Positions 1-9,768 of a stretch of 64,000 nucleotides of DNA are shown piece after piece. The stretch spans positions 58,849,240-58,913,239 of the forward strand of contig OZ007570.1 in NCBI GenBank assembly GCA_963931925.1, written 5' to 3'. Origin of the DNA: Onchidella celtica. Lineage: Eukaryota > Mollusca > Gastropoda > Systellommatophora > Onchidiidae. Positions within the stretch are counted from its first letter, which is position 1; every line of letters starts with the position of its first letter. The notes beneath the pieces were generated by a model that did no database searches, was not told the origin of the DNA, and worked only from the letters and a program-made list of their open reading frames with translations. The position numbers were made by a program, and so were the translations under genes.

Positions 1-301
1 ACGAATATAATATAATACATCAATCATAATAATCAATCAACATTCTACATACCAGTCATAACTGGAAAGACTCTCACTAGTCTTCTCGACTGCTTCCTTT
101 TATCTCTGCCCGATGGGCTATTATTCACAGATCCGCTCCCTAGGACCTTCTAACTTGCAGTGATAGTTATACAGCGCTTTCGCCTCCTTCAGACCCCCCA
201 CTCATGACATGCACGACTTTTCTTCCCTGTCTCCGTGCGTTAATTTTACTCTCCTCCTTTCCCCCCGTAATTATTAACTATCGCTCACTCCACTCGTGAC
301 A
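1..301 (-). mobile_element. Partial LTR of the Gmr1-like family, minus strand
   Basis: The reverse complement starts TGTCACGAGTGGAGTGAG at base 301 and follows the start of the LTRs at 36970 and 59155. The bases next to that terminus (a GATAGTTAATAATTAC-type stretch, then a purine-rich run) match the 59155 copy and not the 36970 copy, so it belongs to the same subfamily as 59155. The other end is off the window. The LTR stops exactly where Tigger transposase sequence begins, which indicates insertion into the Tigger element. Confidence 0.85.
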
Positions 302-1510
302 GTGGACGCTGTGGACCAAGCCCTATTGCTAGGCTTCAAGGATGCTAGGAGCAAATCAATTCCACTGTCTGGCCCAATATTAACCGAGAAAGCCCTGGAG
401 TTTGCAAAACGTTTGGGAGTCACTAACTTCACCGCGAGTAACGGGTGGCTAGGATGCTTCAATGCACGACATGGAATTGTAATGAAGACAGTATGTGGTG
501 AATCTGCATCTGTTTCAAGCGAAACGACGGAGCAGTGACAAAGCACAACTCTCAAGGCAGTGCTAGAGGAATATGCTCCCAGTGAAATTTTCAACGCTGA
601 CGAAACAGGCCTGTTTTTTAAGTGCCTGCCAACCCGAACGTTAGCACAGAAAGGAGACAAGAGCAGTGGAGAAAAAGTCCCCAAAGACAGAATCACGTTA
701 CTTGTGGCAGCGAATATGGCAGGCACCGAAAAACTACCTCTCCTGGCCATAGGAAAATTAAAAAAACCAAGGTGTTTTAAGAATATGAAGACGCTGCGAA
801 CTGTTTATATGTGGAATCGGAAGGCGTGGATGACTTCAGTTATTTTTGAAGAATGGGTGAGGCAACTGGACAGGAAGTTTTTATTGCAAGGCAGAAGCAT
901 AGCTCTGATTGTGGACAACTGCACAGCACATCCTGCCATCAAAATTATTTACCTGCCTCCCAACACAACTAGTGTCTTGCAGCCATGCGACCAAGGCATC
1001 ATCCAGTCACTCAAGGTGCACTATAGGCGCAGAATGCTGAAGAGAGTGGTCGCAAATATTGATGCTGGAGGAGATGCCAAGTTTCACCTCAACACAACTC
1101 TTCTGGATGCTTTGGTCACTGCCTCTGCCGCATGGAATAATGTCAGACAGGAGACTATTGCTAATTGTTTCAGGCATGCAGGTTTTCATAAAGGTGTGCC
1201 AAGTGATGAAATCCCAAGACTACCCATTGACAAAGAGCAGAATGAAGTGGGACAGCTGCTTGACAAACTCAGGAACAAATCCACTGATGATGTACCAAGC
1301 ACTGATGACTTACTTGAAAGTGACAGGGATTCTCCAACAGCAGCACCACTGACAGATGAAGAAATCATTGCAACTTTACAGAAAGACCCAGAAGCAGATG
1401 AAGAGGAAGGGGAAGATGAAAGTTTACCTACTGCATCTATCTCCAGCAAAGCAGCTCTGGAAGCCGTCAGTACTCTAAGAGTCTTATCTCTTGCAACAGA
1501 CAGAGAGTAA
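302..1510 (+). pseudogene. pogo/Tigger transposase (DDE_1, CENP-B-like), broken
   Basis: This is a Tc1/mariner-superfamily transposase of the pogo/Tigger group, which cuts and pastes its element at TA sites. The first part (302-535) resembles the second helix-turn-helix of the CENP-B-type DNA-binding domain, with GWLGCFNARHG. The rest (539-1510) is the DDE_1 catalytic domain. NADETG gives the first acid, VDNCTAH the second and LQPCDQGI the third, and LPPNTTS is typical of the family. The C-terminal tail is acidic (about 1330-1430). An in-frame TGA at 536-538 splits the reading frame, and the N-terminal DNA-binding half is missing where the LTR abuts. It is therefore a dead copy. A domesticated tigger-derived gene is unlikely because of the stop and because a matching terminal repeat is present at 2507. 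Confidence 0.85.
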
Positions 1511-1679
1511 CGCCCATTTGCAGCAGTTGATGAGCATTAAAACTTTCGTGGAAGATGCAGCTATCAGCAGTTGCAAGCAAAAAGCAGTAACTGACGATTT
1601 CAAGTCAAATGAAGAAAAACCCAGGACCCCCTGCTCCCTTCTTTTCTTTTTTTTTCTTTCTTAATTGGCCGAGGAGGGA

Positions 1680-2222
1680 TAGAACCTTAAGATAAGATAA
1701 GATAAGATAAGAATCACTTTATTATCCCATATTGGAAATTCGTTTTCACAGAGTGTTTAACAGCACACACGTGGTACATACATCTCACGTATCATTATAA
1801 ATAAACAAACTCAATAAGTCAATAACAGACACACATGGCGTGACATGGAAAGAACCTTAATGAAATGTGGCACACATCTATCTGTAAGATGACTTGCTGA
1901 GGCGAATTGCTGAAGGCAAGAATGATCTTCTGTATCTTTCCCTGTTTGCTTTCATGTGTATTATTCTGTTGCTCTTGGATGATCTAGAAACCTGATGAAA
2001 CAGGGGATGGTGGCTGTCATTTAAGATGGACATGAATTTCTTCACACAAGCATTTGAGTATAGATGATTAAAACTGAAAAATGCCGTGTCTGTCATGTTG
2101 CATACTTTCTTGATGATTGTGTTGTTAAGTTTATGCTTGTCACTTTCTCTTGCATTGCCTCCCCATGCTGTAATACAGCTGATAATACATTTTAGTGGGG
2201 GATGTAATCTGAAGCTAACTGG
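1680..2222 (-). pseudogene. LINE 3' fragment: RT C-terminus, 3' UTR and (CTTAT)n tail
   Basis: On the minus strand an open frame from about 2222 to 1880 encodes a typical C-terminal tail of a non-LTR reverse transcriptase. It has CITAWGGN, then DKHKLNNTIKKVC, NDSHHPLF and finally RYRRSFLPSAIRL before the stop. Known CR1/L2/Jockey-type LINEs have closely similar WYGN, HPL and SF.PSAI.LLN motifs. A 3' UTR follows, and the element ends in the pentanucleotide array (CTTAT)n at 1681-1711. It is 5'-truncated, as is usual for LINEs, and sits inside the Tigger element downstream of its transposase. The clade is not resolved. Confidence 0.75.
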
Positions 2223-2276
2223 TTCCCACTTGTGCCTTTAATAAATTCTTAAAGCCCCCTTTTTCCTTAACAACCC

Positions 2277-2279
2277 TCC

Positions 2280-2310
<31 letters not shown>

Positions 2311-2311
2311 A
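2277..2311. repeat. Poly-C / poly-A junction
   Basis: An uninterrupted C-tract runs directly into an A-tract. Similar C-to-A junctions occur at 29707-29735 and 61247-61270. Confidence 0.9.
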
Positions 2312-2399
2312 ACAACAACCCGAAGCAATGCTACAGTATGCAGCCTACTTTACAGGTACCCCTTGTTCCACTATTCCTTGGACAAGGGGCACATATGGG

Positions 2400-2507
2400 A
2401 ATGGGCAAGTTTTGCTTATTTCCCTTGGAAACCTGATTTAACAGGGATCTGATATAACAAGGATTTTGCTCTGGTCCCACAATCCCTGTTATATCAGGTT
2501 TCGACTG
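2400..2507 (+). mobile_element. Right terminal repeat of the Tigger/pogo element
   Basis: The reverse complement starts CAGTCGAAACCTGATATAAC at base 2507, the characteristic pogo/Tigger-like terminus. It is followed by TA at 2508-2509, the expected target site. A related inner copy (CCTGATTTAACAGGG, near 2430) forms a subterminal inverted repeat with it. This is probably the right end of the element whose transposase lies at 302-1510, so the element fills the left edge of the window. Confidence 0.7.
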
Positions 2508-2926
2508 TATAAATGTTTCTGAGGCAAATGGAGTTTGTTGTTTTTTTTCACTGTGGTTAGCTAATTTAAGCTTGGCCAATATGATTTTTGCCTGAATTTT
2601 GTACCGCTCAAATACCTTTACTATTTTAACACTTTGATGCGGAAGGTCACTGTTATGACTTTCTTGTGGGTCACAAATCACTTATTAGTTCAGTTTACTA
2701 ATCAATAGCCCATTTTGATTTTCAGTTTCTCAAACATAATGATTGTGACCATTGGAAGAAAATTGAAGCAAGTATGAAGTGATCAGTGGTTGCAGATGTG
2801 GAATTTAATGTCAAGCAGATGCTATTGGGCGAAATCCTATCTGAGACTATTAAATTCGTTTACTGGAGGAATTATTTGTTTTTGTTGCTTATTAAAGTCT
2901 TGATTATTCTGTTTTCTGCCCATCAG

Positions 2927-3055
2927 GCCCCAGCCAAAAAAGGTGGATGGGGGTGGGCTCATGGTCGAAAGAAGAAGGCAGATGCTGATGCTGCTGGAGA
3001 TGAGCCAAAACAAAATGTGAAACCTGCCCCGGAAAAGGCTTCTGAAGAGGCAAAG
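2927..3055 (+). CDS. APEX1: APEX1 N-terminal exon, duplicated module (copy 1)
   Basis: This exon of 43 codons is flanked by a pyrimidine-rich acceptor (TTTTCTGCCCATCAG) and a GTAAG donor, phase 0 on both sides. It encodes APAKKGGWGWAHGRKKKAD followed by an acidic, Lys-rich stretch. The same module opens the next exon (3934), and the acceptor sequences also match, so this looks like a tandem exon duplication. Basic KKK/GRKKK patches are compatible with nuclear targeting of the unstructured N-terminal tail that precedes the nuclease domain in metazoan APEX1 proteins. Both ends are phase 0, so including or skipping it would keep the frame. No initiator ATG exon is visible upstream; it is probably beyond the left edge. 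Whether this exon is used in the mature mRNA is inferred. Confidence 0.7.
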
Positions 3056-3933
3056 GTAAGACCAATACTTTTACTTCTTCAGTCTGTGTGTCCCAACGAA
3101 ATCCATGAATCACTGTCTTTATCACTAGACATAGCGTACCATACTGATTCAAGGGCTATTCTTGACATGTAACATTTTCAGTTGACGTTATTATTGATAG
3201 CATTAGGAATTTTGGGCAAGCTGACATATATATTTACGCCACGAGTGAAAAGTTGAAAAGTGCAAAATTGATACTTTGGGGAAAATGAAGTTCTTTTGTT
3301 GTGGTTACTGACAGTAAGTTAGGCCAAGGTGAGTTTCACCTGTATTTCTTTGACGCTTAAGCACATTCGGTGTTCTTGCATTTTAAACTGATGGTAGCAG
3401 TTAGCATTCAAAACTTGACTTTCTGAGAAGCCACAAATTGCTGATTAGGTCAAGTCACAACTCAGTACACTTTGTTGGCTATTTCCAATTTTCAACACCT
3501 AAAATATGCATTAGTGCTGACGGGTCAAAATATGAATTCAAAGTTGAGCAAGCACTGCTGGGCAAGTCTTTATACTTGATGATTAAGTTTTTTAGTTTTA
3601 GTTGGTTTACAAAATGACTGGAGGAATTTGTCATTTTTATTTCTTATTTAACCCTCTTGCTTCCACAGGGCTGCTTTATCCACCCACCATATTAATATAT
3701 TACAGAAACGTGCCGCACGGCCGATATATCAGCCCTTCTATCTCATGCTAAAAGTACTGTGTGGCAGATATATCGGTTGACATCATTCCAGCATGTTTTG
3801 CACTCCTAATTTTATACTCCTGCCTGCTGTCTTTCTACGCGATAATCCATTTTTCTAGTGAAGGAAGGAAGGGCATTTGGGCGTGGCAGCAAAAGGGTTG
3901 AAAGTCTTACTTATTTTGTTCTCTTCCCATCAG

Positions 3934-4158
3934 GCTCCAGCCAAAAAAGGTGGATGGGGCTGGGCACATGGCCGGAAGAGGAAAGCAGATGAGGATGCCA
4001 CTGGAGATGAACCAAAACCAAAGCTGAAAACCAAGTCTTCCATTTCTGATAATTTTGCTGAAACTGATTTTGCCAGCACGGTGAAATCTGCCAGTGGAAA
4101 GCAGTCCAATATCAAAATTGCATCATGGAATGTCAATGGTGTGAGGGCTTGGCTAGAG
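3934..4158 (+). CDS. APEX1: APEX1 exon: N-terminal module and start of nuclease domain
   Basis: Seventy-five codons between CCCATCAG and GTAAG, phase 0 on both sides. It repeats the APAKKGGWGWAHGRKRKAD module, continues with a Ser/Lys-rich linker, and ends in KIASWNVNGVRAWLE, the first strand of the exonuclease III / APE1 fold (human KICSWNVDGLRAW). The Asn of WN and the residue two further on help bind the metal. Here that second residue is Asn, as in bacterial ExoIII, in place of human Asp70. The position of the human redox cysteine Cys65 is Ala here. AP endonucleases incise DNA 5' to abasic sites in base-excision repair in the nucleus and mitochondria. Confidence 0.9.
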
Positions 4159-4408
4159 GTAAGATTACTGTTTGTGGCTGACGTTAGATTCTGTCATTGT
4201 TGACATTAAATATATCTATAATTTAGTTTTTGACCTATGTTGGATGTTTGTTCCTCCATCAATCCTTTCTTGCATCTTCTTTATTGTTAATTTTGTTTTC
4301 CAGTCTGCCAAAATATCACTAATATTAGTAATTTCCTCTTCTAGTATTCTCAGTTTTTGATTACTGAGACAAAAAAAAAATAATTCAGGTTTATTACGTT
4401 AAGCTTAA

Positions 4409-5184
4409 CCCTCACCCTGCGAGGGGCGTACAAATACGGCATCGCTTTCCACTCATTCACTCTGCATGGGTGTACAAATATGGCAAGGTCAAGCTGACCG
4501 CGCAGCAGGCAAGCCATATTTTCACACGTCAGATCACTGTCCTCTTTGAGACATAACCACCATCTTATTGCTCACTATTTCTTCTGAATCAAAGGCATTG
4601 TGACATGGACATGTTAACCAGTGAACCACTGGTCAGAATCACAAAGACTAAGCTTTCAAAGGCTCTCCCTACACTATCAAAAGGTGTAACATCAAGATGC
4701 AAACTATTGCTCAACAAATTTGCAATATTATCTCATTTTCTCACAAGCTGACCATCATCTAGAGTTGTCTGTATCTAAGAACCAATTAGAAACAAGCTCT
4801 GAAATGATCTTTGCTCCAAATGCCCACATTGGTTCATTAGTATGTGTCAATCAGGATGAAACCATTTGTGCAGGGCTTGGGGGGGGAGCGAGCTAGTTAT
4901 TATGCTTCGTTCTCATGAAAACTACAGCTGTCAGTTTGGTATCATAAGTCAGATCATTGGTTAGAGACTGACAGACTAAGATTTTGCTGGTTAATTCATT
5001 ATCAAGCGTGATAAGGCATAGCAGTGAATGTTTTCATACTGATCAAATACAAACCGAACCATGTGAACAGCGGTAATGTGGTCATTGTACATCGGCAAGG
5101 GTCAGTGCGACCCAGACAAGATTCTCCGTGAGTAAGGTCACTGACCGGACAACGGGCTTTAAGCTGTCGCGTGCAGTGTGTGGG
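4409..5184. mobile_element. piggyBac-like MITE, copy 1, flanked by TTAA
   Basis: The element is flanked by TTAA at 4405-4408 and 5185-5188. It starts CCCTCACCCTGCG and its other end, reversed, starts CCCACACACTGC, so it has imperfect terminal inverted repeats. The whole 776-bp body is similar to 18960-19708. TTAA duplication plus CCC-starting ends are the signature of piggyBac-type transposons. No transposase is present, so it is non-autonomous. It lies in APEX1 intron sequence. Confidence 0.7.
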
Positions 5185-5374
5185 TTAAGTTTTATGGTAA
5201 GTCACCATAACTGAAGCAACTTTATGTTACGTGGTTTGAGTTTTTATATTACTGTTGCTTTATATGTATTTGCAAAAAAAATACTGCTAATTTTGTTTCA
5301 TTCTGTATTTTGTCAAAACGCTTGCATCAGATCAGTATCTTAGTTGGTGTTTTTGCATTTTCCTGTGTCCACAG

Positions 5375-5573
5375 AAAGACGGATTGTCCTACATCAAGGC
5401 TGAAAAGCCTGATGTTTTATGCATTCAAGAACTCAAATGTGACAAATCCAAGATCCCTGCTGAAGCTGCAGCTGAGGGATACACCACATATTGGCTATCT
5501 GGAGATACTGAGGGATACTCTGGAGTGGGCATGTTCTACAAGACCAAGCCTCTAAAAGTCACTGAGGGCATAG
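5375..5573 (+). CDS. APEX1: APEX1 exon with the metal-binding glutamate
   Basis: The exon starts after TTCCTGTGTCCACAG and ends at a GTGAG donor in phase 1 (codon split G|GC with the next exon). It encodes KDGLSYIKAEKPDVLCIQE, then LKCDKSKIPAEAAAEG and EGYSGVGMFYKTKPLKV. The Glu of CIQELKC corresponds to human Glu96, which coordinates the catalytic Mg2+. EGYSGVG corresponds to the DNA-contacting loop with Tyr128. Cysteines equivalent to human Cys93 and Cys99 are kept. The preceding intron (4159-5374) contains a piggyBac-like MITE. Confidence 0.92.
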
Positions 5574-5963
5574 GTGAGATCTGCATCCAGTCGGGTTTGC
5601 TGTATTGTATACAAGATAATCAGCAGGATGAAAAATTTAGGGAATGATCATATTATATAAGGTTTTGAAGGAAAAGCATTATTGATTTGAAATAATAGTC
5701 TGTTTCATCACACTGTATTGTATTTTTACATCTGGATAGTGGTATTCAAATTTCTTTGAGATATTTAGTGAAATTTAACACCCTTAAGCATTGTCTATCT
5801 TATGTGAGGCTATTATGGAAACTGTGTGAGGTGCAGTGTCCCTTCTCAGCTGTGTGGGTGGGCAGTCACTGTATTGGAGCCACACATATCAGAATGTTGC
5901 CAAGCACACCAAATTTTGCCCAAAAATTTGAATGCGATGCATTAGCTTTGAATTTAAAATACT

Positions 5964-6900
5964 AGCTGAGTTACCCGGCCCTGCCCGGGAGAAATATCTT
6001 TATTACTTATAATGATCTAGGTCTAGGACACAAAGTAAAGTTCCTTCCATGACAAAGAAATGCTATGACAGAATCAGTATCGACCCGGATCCTGCGCCAA
6101 CTCTGGAGTTTGTTTACCCTTTTTCGCTAAAGTTTACAGGCAATCCATGTTTTCGTTAATCCACAATTTACTTCCTTCCGCGAACGATTGATGAGGGAAA
6201 CTGCTTGACGGTACTAGAAATAGATCATAATACAGAGATACCACCCATTCCAATTTGATCGGAATCATTCCGATTTTTCTTGAAAAACGGGCGATTCCGA
6301 TTTTCCGATGAGCAAGGCCGGAATTCTGATTTTTTGTTACTTCCCGCAATCGGCTTTTTTTTTTCGTTTTCGTTCTTCAGGGTTCTAGTTTTTAATTATA
6401 ACTTTTACGCTGAATCGGAATACTGCAATCATTTTATGAATAAACCAGAAGTTGGTTCCACTTTCTTGTCGCTTGTTTTGCACCGTTTGGGAATTCGATC
6501 ACTTGCCAAGCGTTGTTTACATTCTTTTTACCATTCTGCAAGGCAACGATTCCGAAACTAACTGCATAGATCTATTTGCCCCCACAAGTCTTAAGTGTTT
6601 GGTTGCGACTGTGATGGAAGGAGGAATCAGTTCTAAACCTAGCTAGATTTATATCTCTTTCTCCAAATTTAAGCTTAGCTAGACATCGCCTAAGTCTATA
6701 TTTAAGTGATTTAGGCCTACTTGGCAGTGACTATGATGGAGGCAGGAAGAAGACCTAGACAAGCAAGATCTATGGATAGACGTATTAAGTCTATAGTACT
6801 TTATTTGGCGGCGATTGCGACGGAAGGAGGAATCAATTTTAAACTTGTCTAGATCTAGATTTCTTAAATCCAAGCCATGAACATGGAGAAGGTTGACGTG
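5964..6900 (-). mobile_element. Helitron-like element, 3' end at 5964
   Basis: Read on the minus strand, a hairpin-forming segment (CCCGGGCAGGGCCGGG) is followed by TAACTCAG and then CTAG before a T. A hairpin a few bases before CTRR-T is the 3' signature of Helitrons. Closely similar ends occur at 54404 and 54854. Degenerate internal repeats with GCGAC-GGAAGGAGGAATCA-type cores lie at 6600-6840. The 5' end is not identified, so the outer boundary at 6900 is only nominal. Confidence 0.4.
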
Positions 6901-7899
6901 GCATGGGCACAAATTGCCAAATTAAAAATATATGAGATTTGGAGCGGGAAAACACTCAACAGCACAGAATAGGCAAAAATTATGTAGGGCATTAATTTGT
7001 GCATTTTGGCACTCTTATCCCTGCATGTCAAGGCAACTCTTTATCTACATAATTGTAGAAAAAACACAGCTCCAGAGCAAGATAAGTTTGCTACAGTGCT
7101 TTTGTGGAGAGGGTTCTTTTCAATTTTGGCCAAGATCAAGACAAAGAGCGGATTATAATAAGATATGGTTGAAATAGTGTAAGTTTTTAAGATGGTTTTC
7201 AGCTTAATCCTTTGTGATCAAGGAAAAAAAGCCCATGAAAATGTAGGTTTAGTATTGGTACCATTTAATGTTCGCACCTATTCAGATTTTTTCCCCCAGA
7301 TTCAGATTTTTGGGGGGCCTGATTCAGGTTTGTCTTTTTGTAGGGTGGCATCTCTGATAATAGCCTGTCCCTGTTCTAAAAGCATGGAGTCGGAAATGGT
7401 TGTTGTGGATTTTACGTGTGAATTATCAAAATGAACAAATTACCCAGAGTTTGCAGCATTTTTATATTATGCCCTTACACCACAATAAGTCGAGTTATAG
7501 GTGATGACAATGCTTCCAGAGTTTTGGAGCTCTCCCAGAAAGGGCCTTTGAAGGCAGAACTTTCACCCATAGCTCATTATAGTATGATTTTTGCTCAAAC
7601 CATCAAAAGTTCCTCGCAGTGGTTTGGAAAAATTAGAGTGAACGTTGGTGAGGTGTATAATCTGAAATGGCCATGCATTTCTAATTCACTTATCAAAAGC
7701 TTCTGAAGCCTCTATCTTCTGCTTTTGTTACTGATTGAAATATAAAGTAAGATGAATGAATGCTCTCTGAAAAGTGATGAGCTGGACATGGATTATGCTT
7801 TCTGTAATGAAATGTTCTGTTCCAAATTTTTATGCCATGCTAGTATAATGTTACTGATTTGCAAAGATGTATTAATTTTTGCTGAAATAATCTTCATAG

Positions 7900-7971
7900 G
7901 CATTGCAAAGCATGATGATGAAGGCAGAGTCCTTACTGCAGAGTTTGAGAAGTTCTTCCTTGTGAACACAT
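7900..7971 (+). CDS. APEX1: APEX1 short exon (HDDEGRV strand)
   Basis: A 72-bp exon between AATCTTCATAG and TGTGAGT, phase 1 at both ends. Joined to its neighbours it reads GIAKHDDEGRVLTAEF, then EKFFLVNT and the Tyr codon completed in the next exon. This matches the human segment [21 protein letters not shown]. It is too short to be found as an isolated open frame; similarity and matching phases support it. Confidence 0.9.
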
Positions 7972-9060
7972 GTGAGTAATTTATCACTTAAAAACACTTG
8001 ATGTGGAATTGTAAAGTAAAAAACAAACCATCCTTTGTCACCATGAAATTGTTTGAAAGTAAAAAGGGATATGAAGGTAATGTTTTTAACCATATGACAT
8101 TTGTACACAAAACTGGTCTCATCATTTGCTGAACTGTGTAAATTTCTTATATATTTACAATATTACAGACGGTTGTCAGTCATGCTATTGGAAGACGTTT
8201 CTAACAGTTATTATTTATGTTATTTAAAAATCACTCTATCCCACTCTCAATTAAGACTGGTTAACTGGATTTGTACCTGTAAGTAATCTGACAATCATTG
8301 ATATTGCTTTGTATACAGTGATAGACAGGTAAATTAACAGTGACAGGTCTCCGACACCAAACAAAATGATTTTAATGTTGGATGTCGGAAGTTAATTCGA
8401 GATGCTGAAATTGCGATTGCCAAAAATGCTAACTTGATGAAAGGGGAGAAGACGTGCATGAAACACCATAAAATAGATGTGCTTCTTCTTTCAGTCCTTA
8501 ATGTCATATCAATGTTATGCAAGATGGGCCTAATGTTTCAAACACAACTGTATCAGAATTAGGTTAGACCTGTCATCATGGCACTAGTGTACATCAGTAG
8601 AAAACTCAGAGCTAATCAAGGATGGTGTTAAGACTAAGTGCAGGTGGAATGGACTTGAAGAGAAGTTTAGCCACACAGATCCTATGAGGCTTTATAGGTC
8701 CAACGTAAATCTAATGTACATAGAATACCTGGGCATTAAAGTATTTTGAAGCAAGTTTCTGTTTCATTAATGTGGAATTTACTTGTTCTTTCAGTACTCT
8801 ATAGCAGGTCAAGTCAGTAGATATTATTTCAAGATTTTAATTGGCAAGGCCCCACAGCATATTTTGCAAAATTATCCTGGGAGGAAGAGGGGGGATGGAA
8901 AGAAACCAAGGATATCATTATCGGTGATACAACAATATCGCTGTTGGGGAAAAAAAGTTCACACAGTTTTGTCAGGGTCACTCACAGGTACACTGTATTT
9001 CAGTAGATGCTCCATTTAATCTTATTTGCAATTTATTACATCATCATTCCGGTGCGACAG

Positions 9061-9207
9061 ACATCCCAAATTCTGGCCGTGGTTTGCCCAGGCTGAAGTA
9101 TCGCACACAGGAGTGGGATGTAGATTTCAGGAAATACCTGAAATCACTAGATGCCAAGAAACCAGTGGTGTGGTGTGGTGATCTCAATGTTGCACACGAG
9201 GAAATAG
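9061..9207 (+). CDS. APEX1: APEX1 exon with YIPNSG and GDLNVAHEE motifs
   Basis: A 147-bp exon after GGTGCGACAG, ending at a GTTTGT donor, phase 1 at both ends. It encodes [19 protein letters not shown] and then [14 protein letters not shown]. The Tyr of YIPN equals human catalytic Tyr171. Asp and Asn of GDLN equal Asp210 and Asn212, the core of the active site. The TQEWD segment appears one residue longer than the human RQRWD segment. The following intron is about 10.5 kb, enlarged mainly by the tandem LTR element at 9697-18408. Confidence 0.92.
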
Positions 9208-9768
9208 GTTTGTATGATTTAATATAATCTATACAATTCTTATTGTAATGGTTATATTTTTGTCTTATCCTTTATCGTTAAATGAGTTATCAGGTAGGAG
9301 GTCGGCCTTCGCAATGAGGCAAGAAAAGACACTTTTTTTCCTTTTTTTTTTTAAATGTACCTCTGACAAATCTTTTGAGACTTTTTGAAACACTCCATAA
9401 CTTGGATCTGTGCATGTACAGCATTATGAGCCTGGGAAGGAAAACTGCTCACATTTTGACCATGAAGGTTTGAATGCCTGATTAATTCCATTGTTTTTGT
9501 CATTTGATGTTTGCCATGTGCTAAAACATAAGGCTTGGGCTACTTTTCTTCTGTCTTATGTTAATTCATATATAGTACTGACTTTGAAAATTGTGGTAGA
9601 ATCTAGATAATCATGAAACAAGGGAAGCAGGAATGATTTTTAACCCATAGAAGACGATAAGGAGGATGATCGGACCAGTTATTTTACATTGAAAGGTGTT
9701 ACGAATCTGGTCTGGGTGATAGTGCCCTCCAGTGTTACGAGACTCGACTAAAGTCCCCTCTAGCTGTT

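Noticed and set aside
2786-2926. ATG-like start and hydrophobic N-terminus just before the first APEX1 module
   Set aside because: The segment is AT-rich intron sequence ending in a pyrimidine tract and CAG acceptor. The similar sequence before 3934 also reads open, which shows it is duplicated intron and not coding.
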